The notes beneath the pieces were generated by a model. It was not told the origin of the DNA and ran no database searches. It saw only the letters and a program-made list of their open reading frames with translations. Shown in pieces: positions 24,881 through 33,369 of a stretch of 64,000 bases of DNA. The translations under genes and the position numbers were made by a program. Source of the DNA: Proteobacteria bacterium ST_bin14 (GTDB lineage: Bacteria; Pseudomonadota; Alphaproteobacteria; Sphingomonadales; Sphingomonadaceae); assembly GCA_002083655.1 (NCBI GenBank), contig MSXR01000006.1, positions 115,483 to 179,482 on the forward strand, in the 5' to 3' direction. The number at the start of each line of letters is the position of its first letter. The stretch's first letter is position 1.

Positions 24881-26134
24881 TCAGGCGGGGGCGTCAGCCT
24901 TTTTGGCGAACCGCTTGCGCGCCACCAGCGCTGCCGCTGCTGCGCCGAACAACAACACCATTGGCGGCGCTGGCACCGGCGTAGGCGTGCCGCTTGATCC
25001 GTTTGTACCGCTGGAGGTCATGCCGTTGCTGCCGCTGGTGCTTCCGCTCGTGCTGCTGCTGCTCGTCGTGCTAGTGCTGAAGCCGGTGCTGCTTGACCCA
25101 AAGCTGCTCGAGCTTGTGCTGGTCGACGAGCTGACGTCGCCGCTGGACGATGCCGACGACGTGACATTGCCGCTGGACGAGGTGGACGTCGACACGTTGC
25201 CGCTGGATGAAGACGATACGTTGCCACTCGACGAAGACGACACATTGCCGCTGCTTGACGATCCGCCAGTGGAGGATGTGCTGGTGGTGGAAAGGCCGCC
25301 CGTGCTGGTCGAGCTGCTGGTGGATGATCCGCCAGAGCCGCCCGATCCACCAGAGCCACCGCTCGACGTGCTGGTCGATGACCCGCCGGTGCTCGTGGAA
25401 GAGCCGCCCGTGCTCGTGGAGGAACCACCGGTGCTGGTGGAGGATCCGCCCGTGGAGGAACCCCCGGTGCTGGTGGAGGATCCACCCGTCGACGAACCGC
25501 CGGTGCTGGTGGATGTGCCGCCAGATCCGCCGCTGGACGACGTAGAACTGATGTTGATGATGATGCCGCTCGATCCCGTCGTGCCGGATGATGTCGTTCC
25601 TGACGATGTCGTGCCTGATGACGTCGCGCCGGACGAAGTCGTGCCGGACGACGAAATGCCCGACGATCCGCTTGATCCGGTGCTGGTGCTCGATGTGGAC
25701 GAAATGACGATCCCGCCGCCGCCGCCGCCGCTACCACCGCCGCCGCCGAAAAAGCCGCCCGCGAAAAAGCCACCGCCGCTGCCGCCAAAGCCGCCGCTGC
25801 CACCCACCAGAATCGGGCCGCCACCGCCGCCACTGCCGGATACCGGAAACTCGCCGCTCGACCCAAGAAAGGGCGGGGGCAATGGCACGGGTGTGCCCTG
25901 GCTTGCGACGGTAATCACTGCGGGGGGGCAGGCGCTTTGGGTGCGCGTGACGACGCGGCGAATGCGCGTGCCGGGTCGGCGCGCAACGGTGCGCACGACA
26001 CGTTTTGTGTGCGCCTTCTTCACATAGGCGACGCGCGGCTTGGCCGATTCGGTAACGTGAACCGCGCCGCCCCCGATCAGGGCACCGCCGCATGTGCAGG
26101 CGCAAAGTTTCGCCAAGGCCATCCGCACCGACAT
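24881..26134 (-). CDS. Gly/Ser/Thr-rich low-complexity surface protein with PEP-CTERM-like tail
   Basis: A 417-residue protein. A short hydrophobic N-terminal export segment with two Cys is followed by a basic stretch (residues 33-66). About 280 residues of Gly/Ser/Thr repeats come next: GGGG blocks, SSGTT units, STGGS units and SSSSSGNV units. The C-terminus PTPVPAPPMVLLFGAAAAALVARKRF has the shape of an exosortase signal: proline motif, membrane helix, basic end. It is probably exported and anchored or glycosylated at the surface. The opposite strand has a long open frame of Pro/Leu/Val/Asp repeats, which is a mirror artefact. Confidence 0.72.
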   Translation of the reverse strand: MSVRMALAKLCACTCGGALIGGGAVHVTESAKPRVAYVKKAHTKRVVRTVARRPGTRIRRVVTRTQSACPPAVITVASQGTPVPLPPPFLGSSGEFPVSGSGGGGGPILVGGSGGFGGSGGGFFAGGFFGGGGGSGGGGGGIVISSTSSTSTGSSGSSGISSSGTTSSGATSSGTTSSGTTSSGTTGSSGIIINISSTSSSGGSGGTSTSTGGSSTGGSSTSTGGSSTGGSSTSTGGSSTSTGGSSTSTGGSSTSTSSGGSGGSGGSGGSSTSSSTSTGGLSTTSTSSTGGSSSSGNVSSSSSGNVSSSSSGNVSTSTSSSGNVTSSASSSGDVSSSTSTSSSSFGSSSTGFSTSTTSSSSTSGSTSGSNGMTSSGTNGSSGTPTPVPAPPMVLLFGAAAAALVARKRFAKKADAPA

Positions 26135-26570
26135 TGTGTTTCTCGCTCGTTGTACCGTGCCGATCCGGTGGATTGCAGACCAGCTACAGCAGGGAATTCG
26201 CTATCCGTCCAAAGTGCAGAACAAAATGTTAAGTTCAACGCCGTTAACCAACATATCTCCCGAAAACGACGATTGTTGGTCAGGGAACGCAATGAAGATA
26301 AGGTTAACGTGTCATGATGGTACGTATTGCGGCATCGCTGCACGATCCGCGTTAACTAATCGATCACTGTCAAAGTCACGCAATCTGACTTGTCGGCGAT
26401 TGGCCCACAGCGCCGGGACGCGCGCGCGGCATGATTCGGCATAAGGGTCGGAAAAAGCGCGTGATCACGCGCCGGGATTGCTTGTCGATTGGTTGATGCC
26501 TCGGTATAGGCCCGCCGTAGACCGTCGAAGGCACTCAATGTGCCGAAATGAAGTCCGCGGACGCATGGGG
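26135..26570. other. 436-base gap, divergent promoter region
   Basis: No gene was recognised here. The left part is relatively AT-rich for this genome and must hold the promoters for the minus-strand surface protein and for dksA on the plus strand. Three GTTAAC hexamers occur at 26243, 26303 and 26351, resembling half-sites of the alphaproteobacterial cell-cycle regulator CtrA. No convincing -35/-10 pair is claimed. Confidence 0.5.
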
Positions 26571-27038
26571 ATGGCAACGGTGTTGAAACACGTGGGTGAT
26601 AACGATCAATCGCAACCGCTGCCGGGGACGGGCAGCACCGATGGCTACCGGCCCAGCGCCGATGAGCCGTTCATGAATCCCCGCCAGCTCGATTATTACA
26701 AGGCAAAGCTGATGGCGTGGAAAGACGCCATTTTGCTCGAAGCGCAGGGTACTTTGTCGCAGTTGCAAACCGAAAGCCTGCGCGAAGCCGACCTTACCGA
26801 TCGCGCATCAAGCGAGACTGATTGGTCAATCGAGCTGCGCACGCGCGATCGCCAGCGCAAGCTGATCTCCAAAATCGATGCGGCAATGCGCCGGATTGAA
26901 GAGGGCGAATATGGCTATTGCGAAGTCACGGGTGAACCCATTTCGCTCGCGCGGCTCGACGCGCGTCCAATCGCCACGATGACCGTCGAAGCGCAGGAGC
27001 GCCACGAGCGGCACGAAAAAATCTCTCGCGAGGAATGA
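26571..27038 (+). CDS. dksA: RNA polymerase-binding transcription factor DksA
   Basis: A 155-residue DksA. It reads MATVLKHVGDND at the N-terminus, then the coiled-coil region (about 55-115) and the C-terminal globular motif YGYCEVTGEPISLARLDARPIATMTVEAQ. It acts in the secondary channel of RNA polymerase with ppGpp in the stringent response. Only one of the four zinc-finger cysteines of the E. coli protein remains, as is usual in alphaproteobacteria. The alternative ATG at 26565 adds two residues. It begins a row of signalling genes ending in rcdA. Confidence 0.92.
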   Translation: MATVLKHVGDNDQSQPLPGTGSTDGYRPSADEPFMNPRQLDYYKAKLMAWKDAILLEAQGTLSQLQTESLREADLTDRASSETDWSIELRTRDRQRKLISKIDAAMRRIEEGEYGYCEVTGEPISLARLDARPIATMTVEAQERHERHEKISREE

Positions 27039-27122
27039 TTCCCGGCGGCTGCGTTAAGCCTTTTGATAAGTTTTCATGGTCTATTGGTTGCCATCATCCT
27101 TTGGGAATTTTGAGCAGGCCAT

Positions 27123-27500
27123 ATGGACCAGTTCGCACACGAACCTTTCAAGGCCGCCGTCGCTGACGAGGCAGCCAGCCAGCGCCACGAGATGCGCGAC
27201 AGCTTGTTTCTGGTTGCCCAGTTCCGCCTTGCGGGATCGCGCCAGGCCGAACAGGTACGCGTCCGCAACCTTTCCGCCGGTGGATTAATGGCAGAGGTGC
27301 CCAGCCCGATCGCGCAAGGAACAGCCGTGGAGCTGGAAGTGCGCGGCGTGGGTTGGATTACCGGCAAGATCGCCTGGTATGCCGCCGGGCGCGTCGGCAT
27401 TGCCTTTGATCAGATGATCGATCCGGTGCTGGCGCGAAAGCCAGTGGGCGGTGGCACGCAAACTCCGGTTTTCGTAAAGCCGATCTTGCCGTTTCGGTAA
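27123..27500 (+). CDS. PilZ domain protein
   Basis: A 125-residue protein with one PilZ domain. RHEMR (22-26) supplies the RxxxR arm and NLSAGG the NxSxxG motif, so c-di-GMP binding is plausible. A short C-terminal tail (KPVGGGTQTPVFVKPILPFR) follows the domain. It lies 84 bases downstream of dksA on the same strand and may be cotranscribed with it. No effector domain is attached. Confidence 0.85.
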   Translation: MDQFAHEPFKAAVADEAASQRHEMRDSLFLVAQFRLAGSRQAEQVRVRNLSAGGLMAEVPSPIAQGTAVELEVRGVGWITGKIAWYAAGRVGIAFDQMIDPVLARKPVGGGTQTPVFVKPILPFR

Positions 27501-27567
27501 GGGCGACACCCGCGCCTGCCTGCCAGACGGATTGACCCGAAAATAGAAATATTTGGTGGTAGCCCTG

Positions 27568-27609
27568 TGGGCTTTGGTTGCTGGGCCTTGGTTTCTGGGC
27601 TTTGGCCTT
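27568..27609. repeat. 14-bp tandem repeat, three copies
   Basis: Three head-to-tail units, TGGGCTTTGGTTGC, TGGGCCTTGGTTTC and TGGGCTTTGGCCTT, lie in the 181-base gap between the PilZ gene and the convergent DUF465 gene. No gene is seen there. The array may vary by slippage. Confidence 0.75.
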
Positions 27610-27681
27610 CGGTGTGCCGGCCTTAAGGTGGCTGGCCTTCAGGGCGATACCGACGATGCGTCGGATCGCCCCGGGTCATGA

Positions 27682-27837
27682 TCAGCCGATGCTGATTTCT
27701 TCCTTCAATCGCAGCTTTGCCTTTTTCAGCGCCGCGAGTGTCATCGGATCGGGCAGCGGTCGCTGCGACTCGCTGTTGATGCGACGATCGAGTTGGGCGT
27801 GTTTTGCTTCAAGTGCCGAAAGATGAGCGCTATGCAT
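27682..27837 (-). CDS. DUF465/YdcH family small protein
   Basis: A 51-residue helical protein starting MHSAHLSALEAKHAQLDRRI and ending LKKAKLRLKEEISIG, the DUF465 hairpin pattern. The ATG at 27837 has a perfect AAGGAGG ribosome site nine bases upstream, which decides the start. The family is widespread in alphaproteobacteria and its role is not settled. It is divergent from a second DUF465 gene at 28067. Confidence 0.85.
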   Translation of the reverse strand: MHSAHLSALEAKHAQLDRRINSESQRPLPDPMTLAALKKAKLRLKEEISIG

Positions 27838-28066
27838 GGCAGCGAACCTCCTTGCTTGATACTCGGCCAACGTTAGCCGATTGATGAGTAAATCACGCAA
27901 GCCGTGGCTTGTCTCCCCCCTTTTTGGCCGGTCGCGGTGAATGCAGGTTTTTTGGCGACCATTGCCTTTGTCGCTCCGTTTTGGCGCTCGCAGTTACACC
28001 GTGATTTGCTAGGGTCTGGCGCGAAGAGATTTGCCAAGGGGGCGGCAAGTCGCGCAAGGATAGCTG

Positions 28067-28264
28067 ATGGACGAACGCCTGATCGCAAAGCGGATCGAAT
28101 TGCTGCGGATTGAGCATCGTGACCTCGACGCAGCGATTGACGCCTTGCTGGAACACGGATCTGCCGATCAATTGCAGGTTGCCCGGCTAAAAAAGCGAAA
28201 ACTGCGGCTGCGTGACGAGATTGCCTTTCTGGCTGACCAGCTTGTGCCCGATATCATCGCTTGA
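28067..28264 (+). CDS. DUF465/YdcH family small protein
   Basis: A 65-residue helical protein (IELLRIEHRDLDAAIDALLE then LKKRKLRLRDEIAFL), a clear DUF465 member and paralogue of the gene at 27682. AAGGA lies six bases before its ATG. The two paralogues are divergent around a 229-base gap in which no other gene is seen. It is followed by rcdA on the same strand, so it may belong to a cell-cycle or stress module. Confidence 0.85.
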   Translation: MDERLIAKRIELLRIEHRDLDAAIDALLEHGSADQLQVARLKKRKLRLRDEIAFLADQLVPDIIA

Positions 28265-28432
28265 ACGGTCGGTGACTGGCGTGATGGGCCGTAATGGGAC
28301 GAATGGCGGCCAAGTTGATCATTTCCGGGATTTTATGGCCGCCCAATTTCTGGCACCCATTCGTTCGTTAGGGGAAAAGTAATAGCAACGCAGGTCCATC
28401 GTCGGCTGATTGACTCGCTTTATGGCGAATCG

Positions 28433-28828
28433 ATGCTGCTTGCCGATGAGGCGCGCAGTTACTTTGACGATGGCGGGCGGGCTGAGCGCGAGGCGCTGGA
28501 TCCAATGGCGCGCGTATCATTTTCGTGCGAATCGCTGAAGGTGACGACGCGGTTGATGCATGTCATCGCCTGGTTGCTGACTCAAAAAGCGATTGATGCG
28601 GGTGAATTGACCCGGCGTGATGCGCTTGATCCATCGCGTCGACTGGGCGCGCCCCCGGTTACCGATGCGGTTTCGCTGGCGGCGATGCCTGAACAGGCCC
28701 GGCAGTTGATCGAAGAAAGCATCGAACTGTTTCGACGCACTGCGCGGCTTGATGATCTTCAGGCAGAGGATTCGCCGAACATCAGCCCGGCGCTGTCCAT
28801 GCTTCAACGGCTCGAAAGCGCGTTTTAG
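28433..28828 (+). CDS. rcdA: RcdA/DUF1465 family protein (CtrA degradation adaptor)
   Basis: A 131-residue reading from the first ATG: MLLADEARSYFDDGGRAEREAL, then SFSCESLKVTTRLMHVIAWLLTQ, diagnostic of DUF1465/RcdA. RcdA helps deliver CtrA and other substrates to ClpXP in Caulobacter. The same frame upstream (28382-28432) codes ATQVHRRLIDSLYGES, which matches the family N-terminus as I recall it, yet no ATG, GTG or TTG lies there. An ATA at 28382 preceded by AGGGG looks like the real start. It ends with a 4-base convergent overlap with the next gene. Confidence 0.88.
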   Translation: MLLADEARSYFDDGGRAEREALDPMARVSFSCESLKVTTRLMHVIAWLLTQKAIDAGELTRRDALDPSRRLGAPPVTDAVSLAAMPEQARQLIEESIELFRRTARLDDLQAEDSPNISPALSMLQRLESAF

Positions 28829-29811
28829 ACGGTTGCCGCTACGCTGACCGCGGTCAAGTGGGCATAGGCTGCACGATATTCGCGCTCCAGCCGGTCTACC
28901 CGTGCCGCAACACTTTCCACCGCGGTGACAACGCCGATACCCTGGCCCGAGCCCCAGATGTCGCGCCAGGCCTTCGCCTTTGATCCATTGTCTCCGCCAA
29001 AATTCATCGTTTTCAGATCGCCTTCGGGCAGATTGTCAGGATCAAGCCCCGCCGCCTCAATCGATCCGCGCAGATAGTTGCCGTGCACGCCGGTAAACAG
29101 GTTGGAATAGACGATGTCGGATGCTTTGCTGTCGACGATCGACTGCTTGTACGCGGCATCAGCGTTGGCCTCGTCAGTCGCGATGAACGCAGAGCCGATA
29201 TAGGCCAGATCAGCGCCCATCGCCTGTGCCGCCAGCACGGCATTGCCATTGGCAATCGAGCCGGACAGCGCCAATGGCCCATCAAACCACTGCCGAATCT
29301 CTTGAATCAGCGCAAAGGGCGAGAGCCGACCGGCATGGCCACCAGCACCCGCTGCCACCGCGATCAAGCCATCAGCGCCTTTTTCAATCGCCTTGCGGGC
29401 AAAGCGATCGTCGATAATGTCGTGCAGCGTGATGCCGCCCCAGCCATGGACCGCTGCGTTCAAATCCTCACGCGCGCCAAGCGAGGTTATGGTGATGGGC
29501 ACCTGCCACTTGGCGCAGGTCGCCAGATCAGCCTCAAGCCGATCATTTGACCGGTGGACGATCTGGTTAACCGCATAGGGCGCGGCCGGGCGATCAGGAT
29601 TGTCGCGATTCCATGCCGAAAGCTCTTCGGTAATCCGGTGGAGCCATTCATCGAGCAGCCCTTGCGGCCGGGCGTTAAGCGCCGGGAAAGAGCCGACAAT
29701 ACCTGCCTTGCACTGGGCAATGACCAGATCAGGACCGGAGATGATGAAGAGCGGGGACCCGATAACGGGCAGCCGCAGGCGATCAAAAAGGGCAGGAAGG
29801 CTCATACGCAT
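28825..29811 (-). CDS. nitronate monooxygenase / NAD(P)H-dependent flavin oxidoreductase
   Basis: A 328-residue FMN-binding TIM-barrel enzyme of the 2-nitropropane dioxygenase family. PVIGSPLFIISGPDLVIAQ opens the barrel, AAGAGGHAGRLSPFALI binds phosphate and contains the catalytic His region, and IGSAFIATDEANAD is typical of this group. It oxidises nitronates or acts as an NAD(P)H-flavin reductase; the natural substrate is uncertain. Start codons at 29811 and 29805 are both possible. A distant relative is at 58334. Confidence 0.85.
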   Translation of the reverse strand: MRMSLPALFDRLRLPVIGSPLFIISGPDLVIAQCKAGIVGSFPALNARPQGLLDEWLHRITEELSAWNRDNPDRPAAPYAVNQIVHRSNDRLEADLATCAKWQVPITITSLGAREDLNAAVHGWGGITLHDIIDDRFARKAIEKGADGLIAVAAGAGGHAGRLSPFALIQEIRQWFDGPLALSGSIANGNAVLAAQAMGADLAYIGSAFIATDEANADAAYKQSIVDSKASDIVYSNLFTGVHGNYLRGSIEAAGLDPDNLPEGDLKTMNFGGDNGSKAKAWRDIWGSGQGIGVVTAVESVAARVDRLEREYRAAYAHLTAVSVAATV

Positions 29812-29908
29812 TTCATAGCGCAACTGATTTTCATGTCCAGCGTGCGGCAATTGCATCGCGGATTGAAAAGTTTAGGGTCCGCCGAACCATGTCCCCGGAG
29901 TGTATGTT

Positions 29909-32500
29909 ATGAAGTTCTCTGCCGCCGCAACGTTATCGCTAGGCCTGATGATGGGCGTTTCGACGCCAGCGCTCGCGAGCGGCCAGCTACCCAAAACGGT
30001 CGCCCCGGTGCTGTATACGATCACTATTGAGCCAAATGCGTCGGCGAAGACCTTTATCGGCACCGAAAATGTGACGTTGGTGGTAAAGGAACCCACCAGC
30101 ACAATCCGGCTGAATGCGGCTGACCTGGCAATCAGCGAAGTGACGTTTGATGGCAAGAAGGTGCCATTCACGCTGTTGACAGAAACCCAGGAACTGTCGG
30201 TCGCGCTTCCAACCGCTGCAAAGCCAGGCAAGCATAAAATGACATTTGCCTGGACCGGTAAAATCAGTGACGCCGCGTCTGGCCTGTTTGCTATTGACTA
30301 TAAGAACCCCGACGGCAGCCCCGCGCGCATGCTCGCGACGCAGTTTGAAGCGCCCGATGCGCGCCGCTTTGCGCCAATGTGGGATGAGCCGTCGTTTAAA
30401 GCGCGGTTCCGGTTGACGGCGGTTGCGCCTGCCAACGAACTGGCATTCTCAAACATGCGCGCCAAGGTGTCGACGCGGAAGGATGGCAAGAAGATATTTC
30501 GGTTCGATCAAACCCCTGTCATGTCGAGCTATTTGCTGTTCCTGGGAATGGGCGATGTTGAACGCAAGACGGTGATGGCAGGCAAGACCGAGATTGGCGT
30601 TATCACGCGGCGCGGCGTGGTTGATCAGGGTGATTACGCACTGGCATCGGCAAAGCGGCTGCTGACCTATTACAATGATTATTTTGGTCAGCCTTATCCG
30701 CTGCCGAAGCTGGATATGATCGCCGGGCCAGGCTCCAGCCAGTTTTTCGGCGCGATGGAAAATTGGGGCGCGATCTTTTACTTTGAACCTACATTGTTGT
30801 TCGATCCTGCCCGCGCAACCCAAAGCGGGCGTGAGCGCATTTTTGTCGTCGTGGCGCATGAAGTGGCGCACCAATGGTTCGGCGATCTGGTGACGATGGA
30901 CTGGTGGGACGACCTGTGGCTGAATGAAGGCTTTGCTTCATGGATGGAAAACAAGGCCAGCAATGATCTGAACCCCGACTGGTTCGCCAACGCGAGTGCC
31001 GTTGCAAAGGACCGTGAGGGCGCGATTGGCCTTGATGCTACAGCCGCCACCCACCCCATCATCCGCAAGGTCGCCACGGTTGAGGAGATTGGTGAGGCAT
31101 TTGATTCGATCACTTATCAAAAGGGCCAAGCCGTCATTGGCATGATTGAATCGACGCTGGGCGCCGATGCGTTCCGCGCGGGCATCCGCTCCTATATGGC
31201 GAAGTATAAATACAAGAACACGCAAACCGATCAGCTTTGGGCCGAGCTCGAAAAGGCATCGGGCAAGCCTGTAGTCGACAGCGCCCATGATTTTACGCTG
31301 CAGGGCGGCGTGCCGCTGATCAGCCTGGTTGGCGCGACGTGTTCGGCGGGGCAGACTCAGGTGCTAATGTCGCAGGGCCGCTATGGCCTGGATGCGCCGT
31401 CAAAGGTTGCGCAAACATGGCGCGTGCCGTTGACCCTGGGCGTGGTTGGCGGGCCGGTTTCCAGCACAATTGTATCGGGTGCGGCCCCCACCGCAGTGAA
31501 TGTGCAGGGTTGTGGCACGATCGTGCTGAACCGCGACAAGGGCAGCTATCTGCGCGCGCGTTATGATGATGCTGGCCACGCCGCGATCGTCAAGGATTTT
31601 ACCAAGCTGGAGTTGACCGACCGATTGGGGACGCTGGGCGATGATTTTGCGCTGGCGCTCAGCGGCGATCAGGGGCTTGATCGGTATTTGCGCCTTGTCG
31701 GCGAGGTAAAGCCAGATGCCAATGCACTGGAGCTCGCAACCGTCTCCGACCAGCTCGGCACCATCATCGGCATCGTGGAAGGGACGCCGCTTGAGGCGGG
31801 GGCACGCGCAAAAACCGTTGCTTTCCTTGCTCCCGTCATGACGCGCGTCGGCTTTGAAGCGCAAACCGGCGAATCGCCGCTGATTACCAACCTGCGTGAA
31901 AATGTTGTGCGGCGGCTTGGCGTGAACGGCGACGCCGCGGTGGCGGCTGCGGCGCGGCAATATGTTGGGGCACTCGCCAGCTCGGATACTGCGATTCCGC
32001 CGGCCATTCGTGGCCCAATCCTGGCGACATATGCCGTCAACGCGACACAGGCCGAATGGGATGTGATGCTGAAGTTGACGCGTGCGGCGACAAACCCGGT
32101 GGTGCGTAATGGGTATATCCAGCTGCTCGGCTCGGCGCGGGATATTACACTCGCCAACCGCGCGCTTGAGTTGTTGAAGAGCAGTGAGCTAACCGCCCCG
32201 CAAAAATCAAGCTTGCTGCGCGCCATTTCAGGCCGCCATGCTGACTTGGCGTTTGATTTCGCGGTGGCGAACCCTGATCTGATCAACGGCTTCCTTGAGG
32301 CCAGCACCCGTTCCGGCTTTATCCCCAGCCTTGGCGCGGGCTCCACCGATCCCGCAATGCCGACAAAAATCATGGCCTATGCCGAAAAAAACCTGCCCGA
32401 GGCATCACGCGGCGGCGCAAAGCGCACGGTGGCGTTGATGGCCGTCCGCCGGCAGCTCATGAATCGCACCCGTCCGGCGATTGAAGCATGGGTGAAATAG
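29909..32500 (+). CDS. M1 family metallo-aminopeptidase, secreted
   Basis: An 863-residue protein with a signal peptide (MKFSAAATLSLGLMMGVSTPALAS). The substrate motif GAMEN precedes the zinc site HEVAH (317-321) with E340 as third ligand (LWLNEGFA). An ERAP1/ERAP2-like C-terminal helical domain fills residues 480-860. It removes N-terminal amino acids from peptides in the periplasm, presumably feeding peptide use. The ATG at 29909 has GGAG eight bases upstream. Confidence 0.93.
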   Translation: MKFSAAATLSLGLMMGVSTPALASGQLPKTVAPVLYTITIEPNASAKTFIGTENVTLVVKEPTSTIRLNAADLAISEVTFDGKKVPFTLLTETQELSVALPTAAKPGKHKMTFAWTGKISDAASGLFAIDYKNPDGSPARMLATQFEAPDARRFAPMWDEPSFKARFRLTAVAPANELAFSNMRAKVSTRKDGKKIFRFDQTPVMSSYLLFLGMGDVERKTVMAGKTEIGVITRRGVVDQGDYALASAKRLLTYYNDYFGQPYPLPKLDMIAGPGSSQFFGAMENWGAIFYFEPTLLFDPARATQSGRERIFVVVAHEVAHQWFGDLVTMDWWDDLWLNEGFASWMENKASNDLNPDWFANASAVAKDREGAIGLDATAATHPIIRKVATVEEIGEAFDSITYQKGQAVIGMIESTLGADAFRAGIRSYMAKYKYKNTQTDQLWAELEKASGKPVVDSAHDFTLQGGVPLISLVGATCSAGQTQVLMSQGRYGLDAPSKVAQTWRVPLTLGVVGGPVSSTIVSGAAPTAVNVQGCGTIVLNRDKGSYLRARYDDAGHAAIVKDFTKLELTDRLGTLGDDFALALSGDQGLDRYLRLVGEVKPDANALELATVSDQLGTIIGIVEGTPLEAGARAKTVAFLAPVMTRVGFEAQTGESPLITNLRENVVRRLGVNGDAAVAAAARQYVGALASSDTAIPPAIRGPILATYAVNATQAEWDVMLKLTRAATNPVVRNGYIQLLGSARDITLANRALELLKSSELTAPQKSSLLRAISGRHADLAFDFAVANPDLINGFLEASTRSGFIPSLGAGSTDPAMPTKIMAYAEKNLPEASRGGAKRTVALMAVRRQLMNRTRPAIEAWVK

Positions 32501-32581
32501 GCGCGGGCGGTCCACCTGAATCCGGAGTGGCGTAGACGGGTGCCGCCGGCAAATGGGCTTTCCGCAAGCGGTGTTGGTATG

Positions 32582-33223
32582 TCAGCGATGCGTGGGGACC
32601 ATGTGGGATATTGGCTGTCGCGCCTTCAGGCCGATGCTTCTGCCACTGGTCCATTCCGCACGACCATAGATTGGCATCATATCTTGCGCTTTGACGACAA
32701 TGTGTTGGCCAGGCATCAGGCCGGGGGTCGTATCGAGCAACATCCCTGCCGACGATAGGTTGCGAATCGTTGCCGCTATCGGCGGGGCGCCGGCGACAAT
32801 CCGCACGCTTGCGTCATACCGGATGTGCATGCCGGGGGAATGTTGGCCCGTGTCGGCGGCACCATCGCCATCGCCAAAATCATGGCCAAAAATGGCATCG
32901 GCATTGGGCAGATCGAGTGCAAATCGTCGATCCTGCGCCCATTTTACGGTGCCCAGATGATAATATTGTTCATCAATCGTAACGTGCAGGGCCTGCCCGA
33001 CCGCCAGATCGACCTCTGTCTCGCCCATCAGGGCAATCAAACCGTCCGCCGATAAATCCCGGATCTGCGCGTCACAAAAAACATCGATGGGGTAGAGTGA
33101 TGCGCCAATAAACACCGGGGTGCGGGGCGCGCGCGGCAGGACGACGCCGTCTTGCGGCACGATGTTGCTGGTTGCCGGGCTGGTCGCGGGCAGCAAAAAT
33201 TCTGAAATCCGTTCCAACAGCAT
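32582..33223 (-). CDS. two-domain PilZ protein
   Basis: A 213-residue protein with two PilZ-like domains. The first (about 30-105) has DLSADG and the second (about 130-205) has NLSSAG, the C-terminal half of the c-di-GMP motif. The RxxxR arm is not obvious in either, so ligand binding may be weak or only one domain may bind. It stands alone on the minus strand between the M1 aminopeptidase and the carbonic anhydrase genes. Confidence 0.78.
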   Translation of the reverse strand: MLLERISEFLLPATSPATSNIVPQDGVVLPRAPRTPVFIGASLYPIDVFCDAQIRDLSADGLIALMGETEVDLAVGQALHVTIDEQYYHLGTVKWAQDRRFALDLPNADAIFGHDFGDGDGAADTGQHSPGMHIRYDASVRIVAGAPPIAATIRNLSSAGMLLDTTPGLMPGQHIVVKAQDMMPIYGRAEWTSGRSIGLKARQPISHMVPTHR

Positions 33224-33369
33224 TTCATGTCACCCCATCAGAATGAGAGGACCTCAGGGTAGACTGAATTAGTTAAAGCGACGTGAGTTGGCCAAGTGAC
33301 CGATTGGCGAGGGACCAATCTTGGCGTGATTACCAGCTTTCGTGGAGGCAGGAGGGGTTCTGGCGCGTG

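Noticed and set aside
24624..26027. Long plus-strand open frame rich in Pro, Leu, Val and Asp
   Set aside because: It mirrors the Gly/Ser/Thr repeats of the minus-strand gene codon for codon. It has no export signal of its own, overlaps serS, and its composition is explained by GGN/TCN repeats read backwards.
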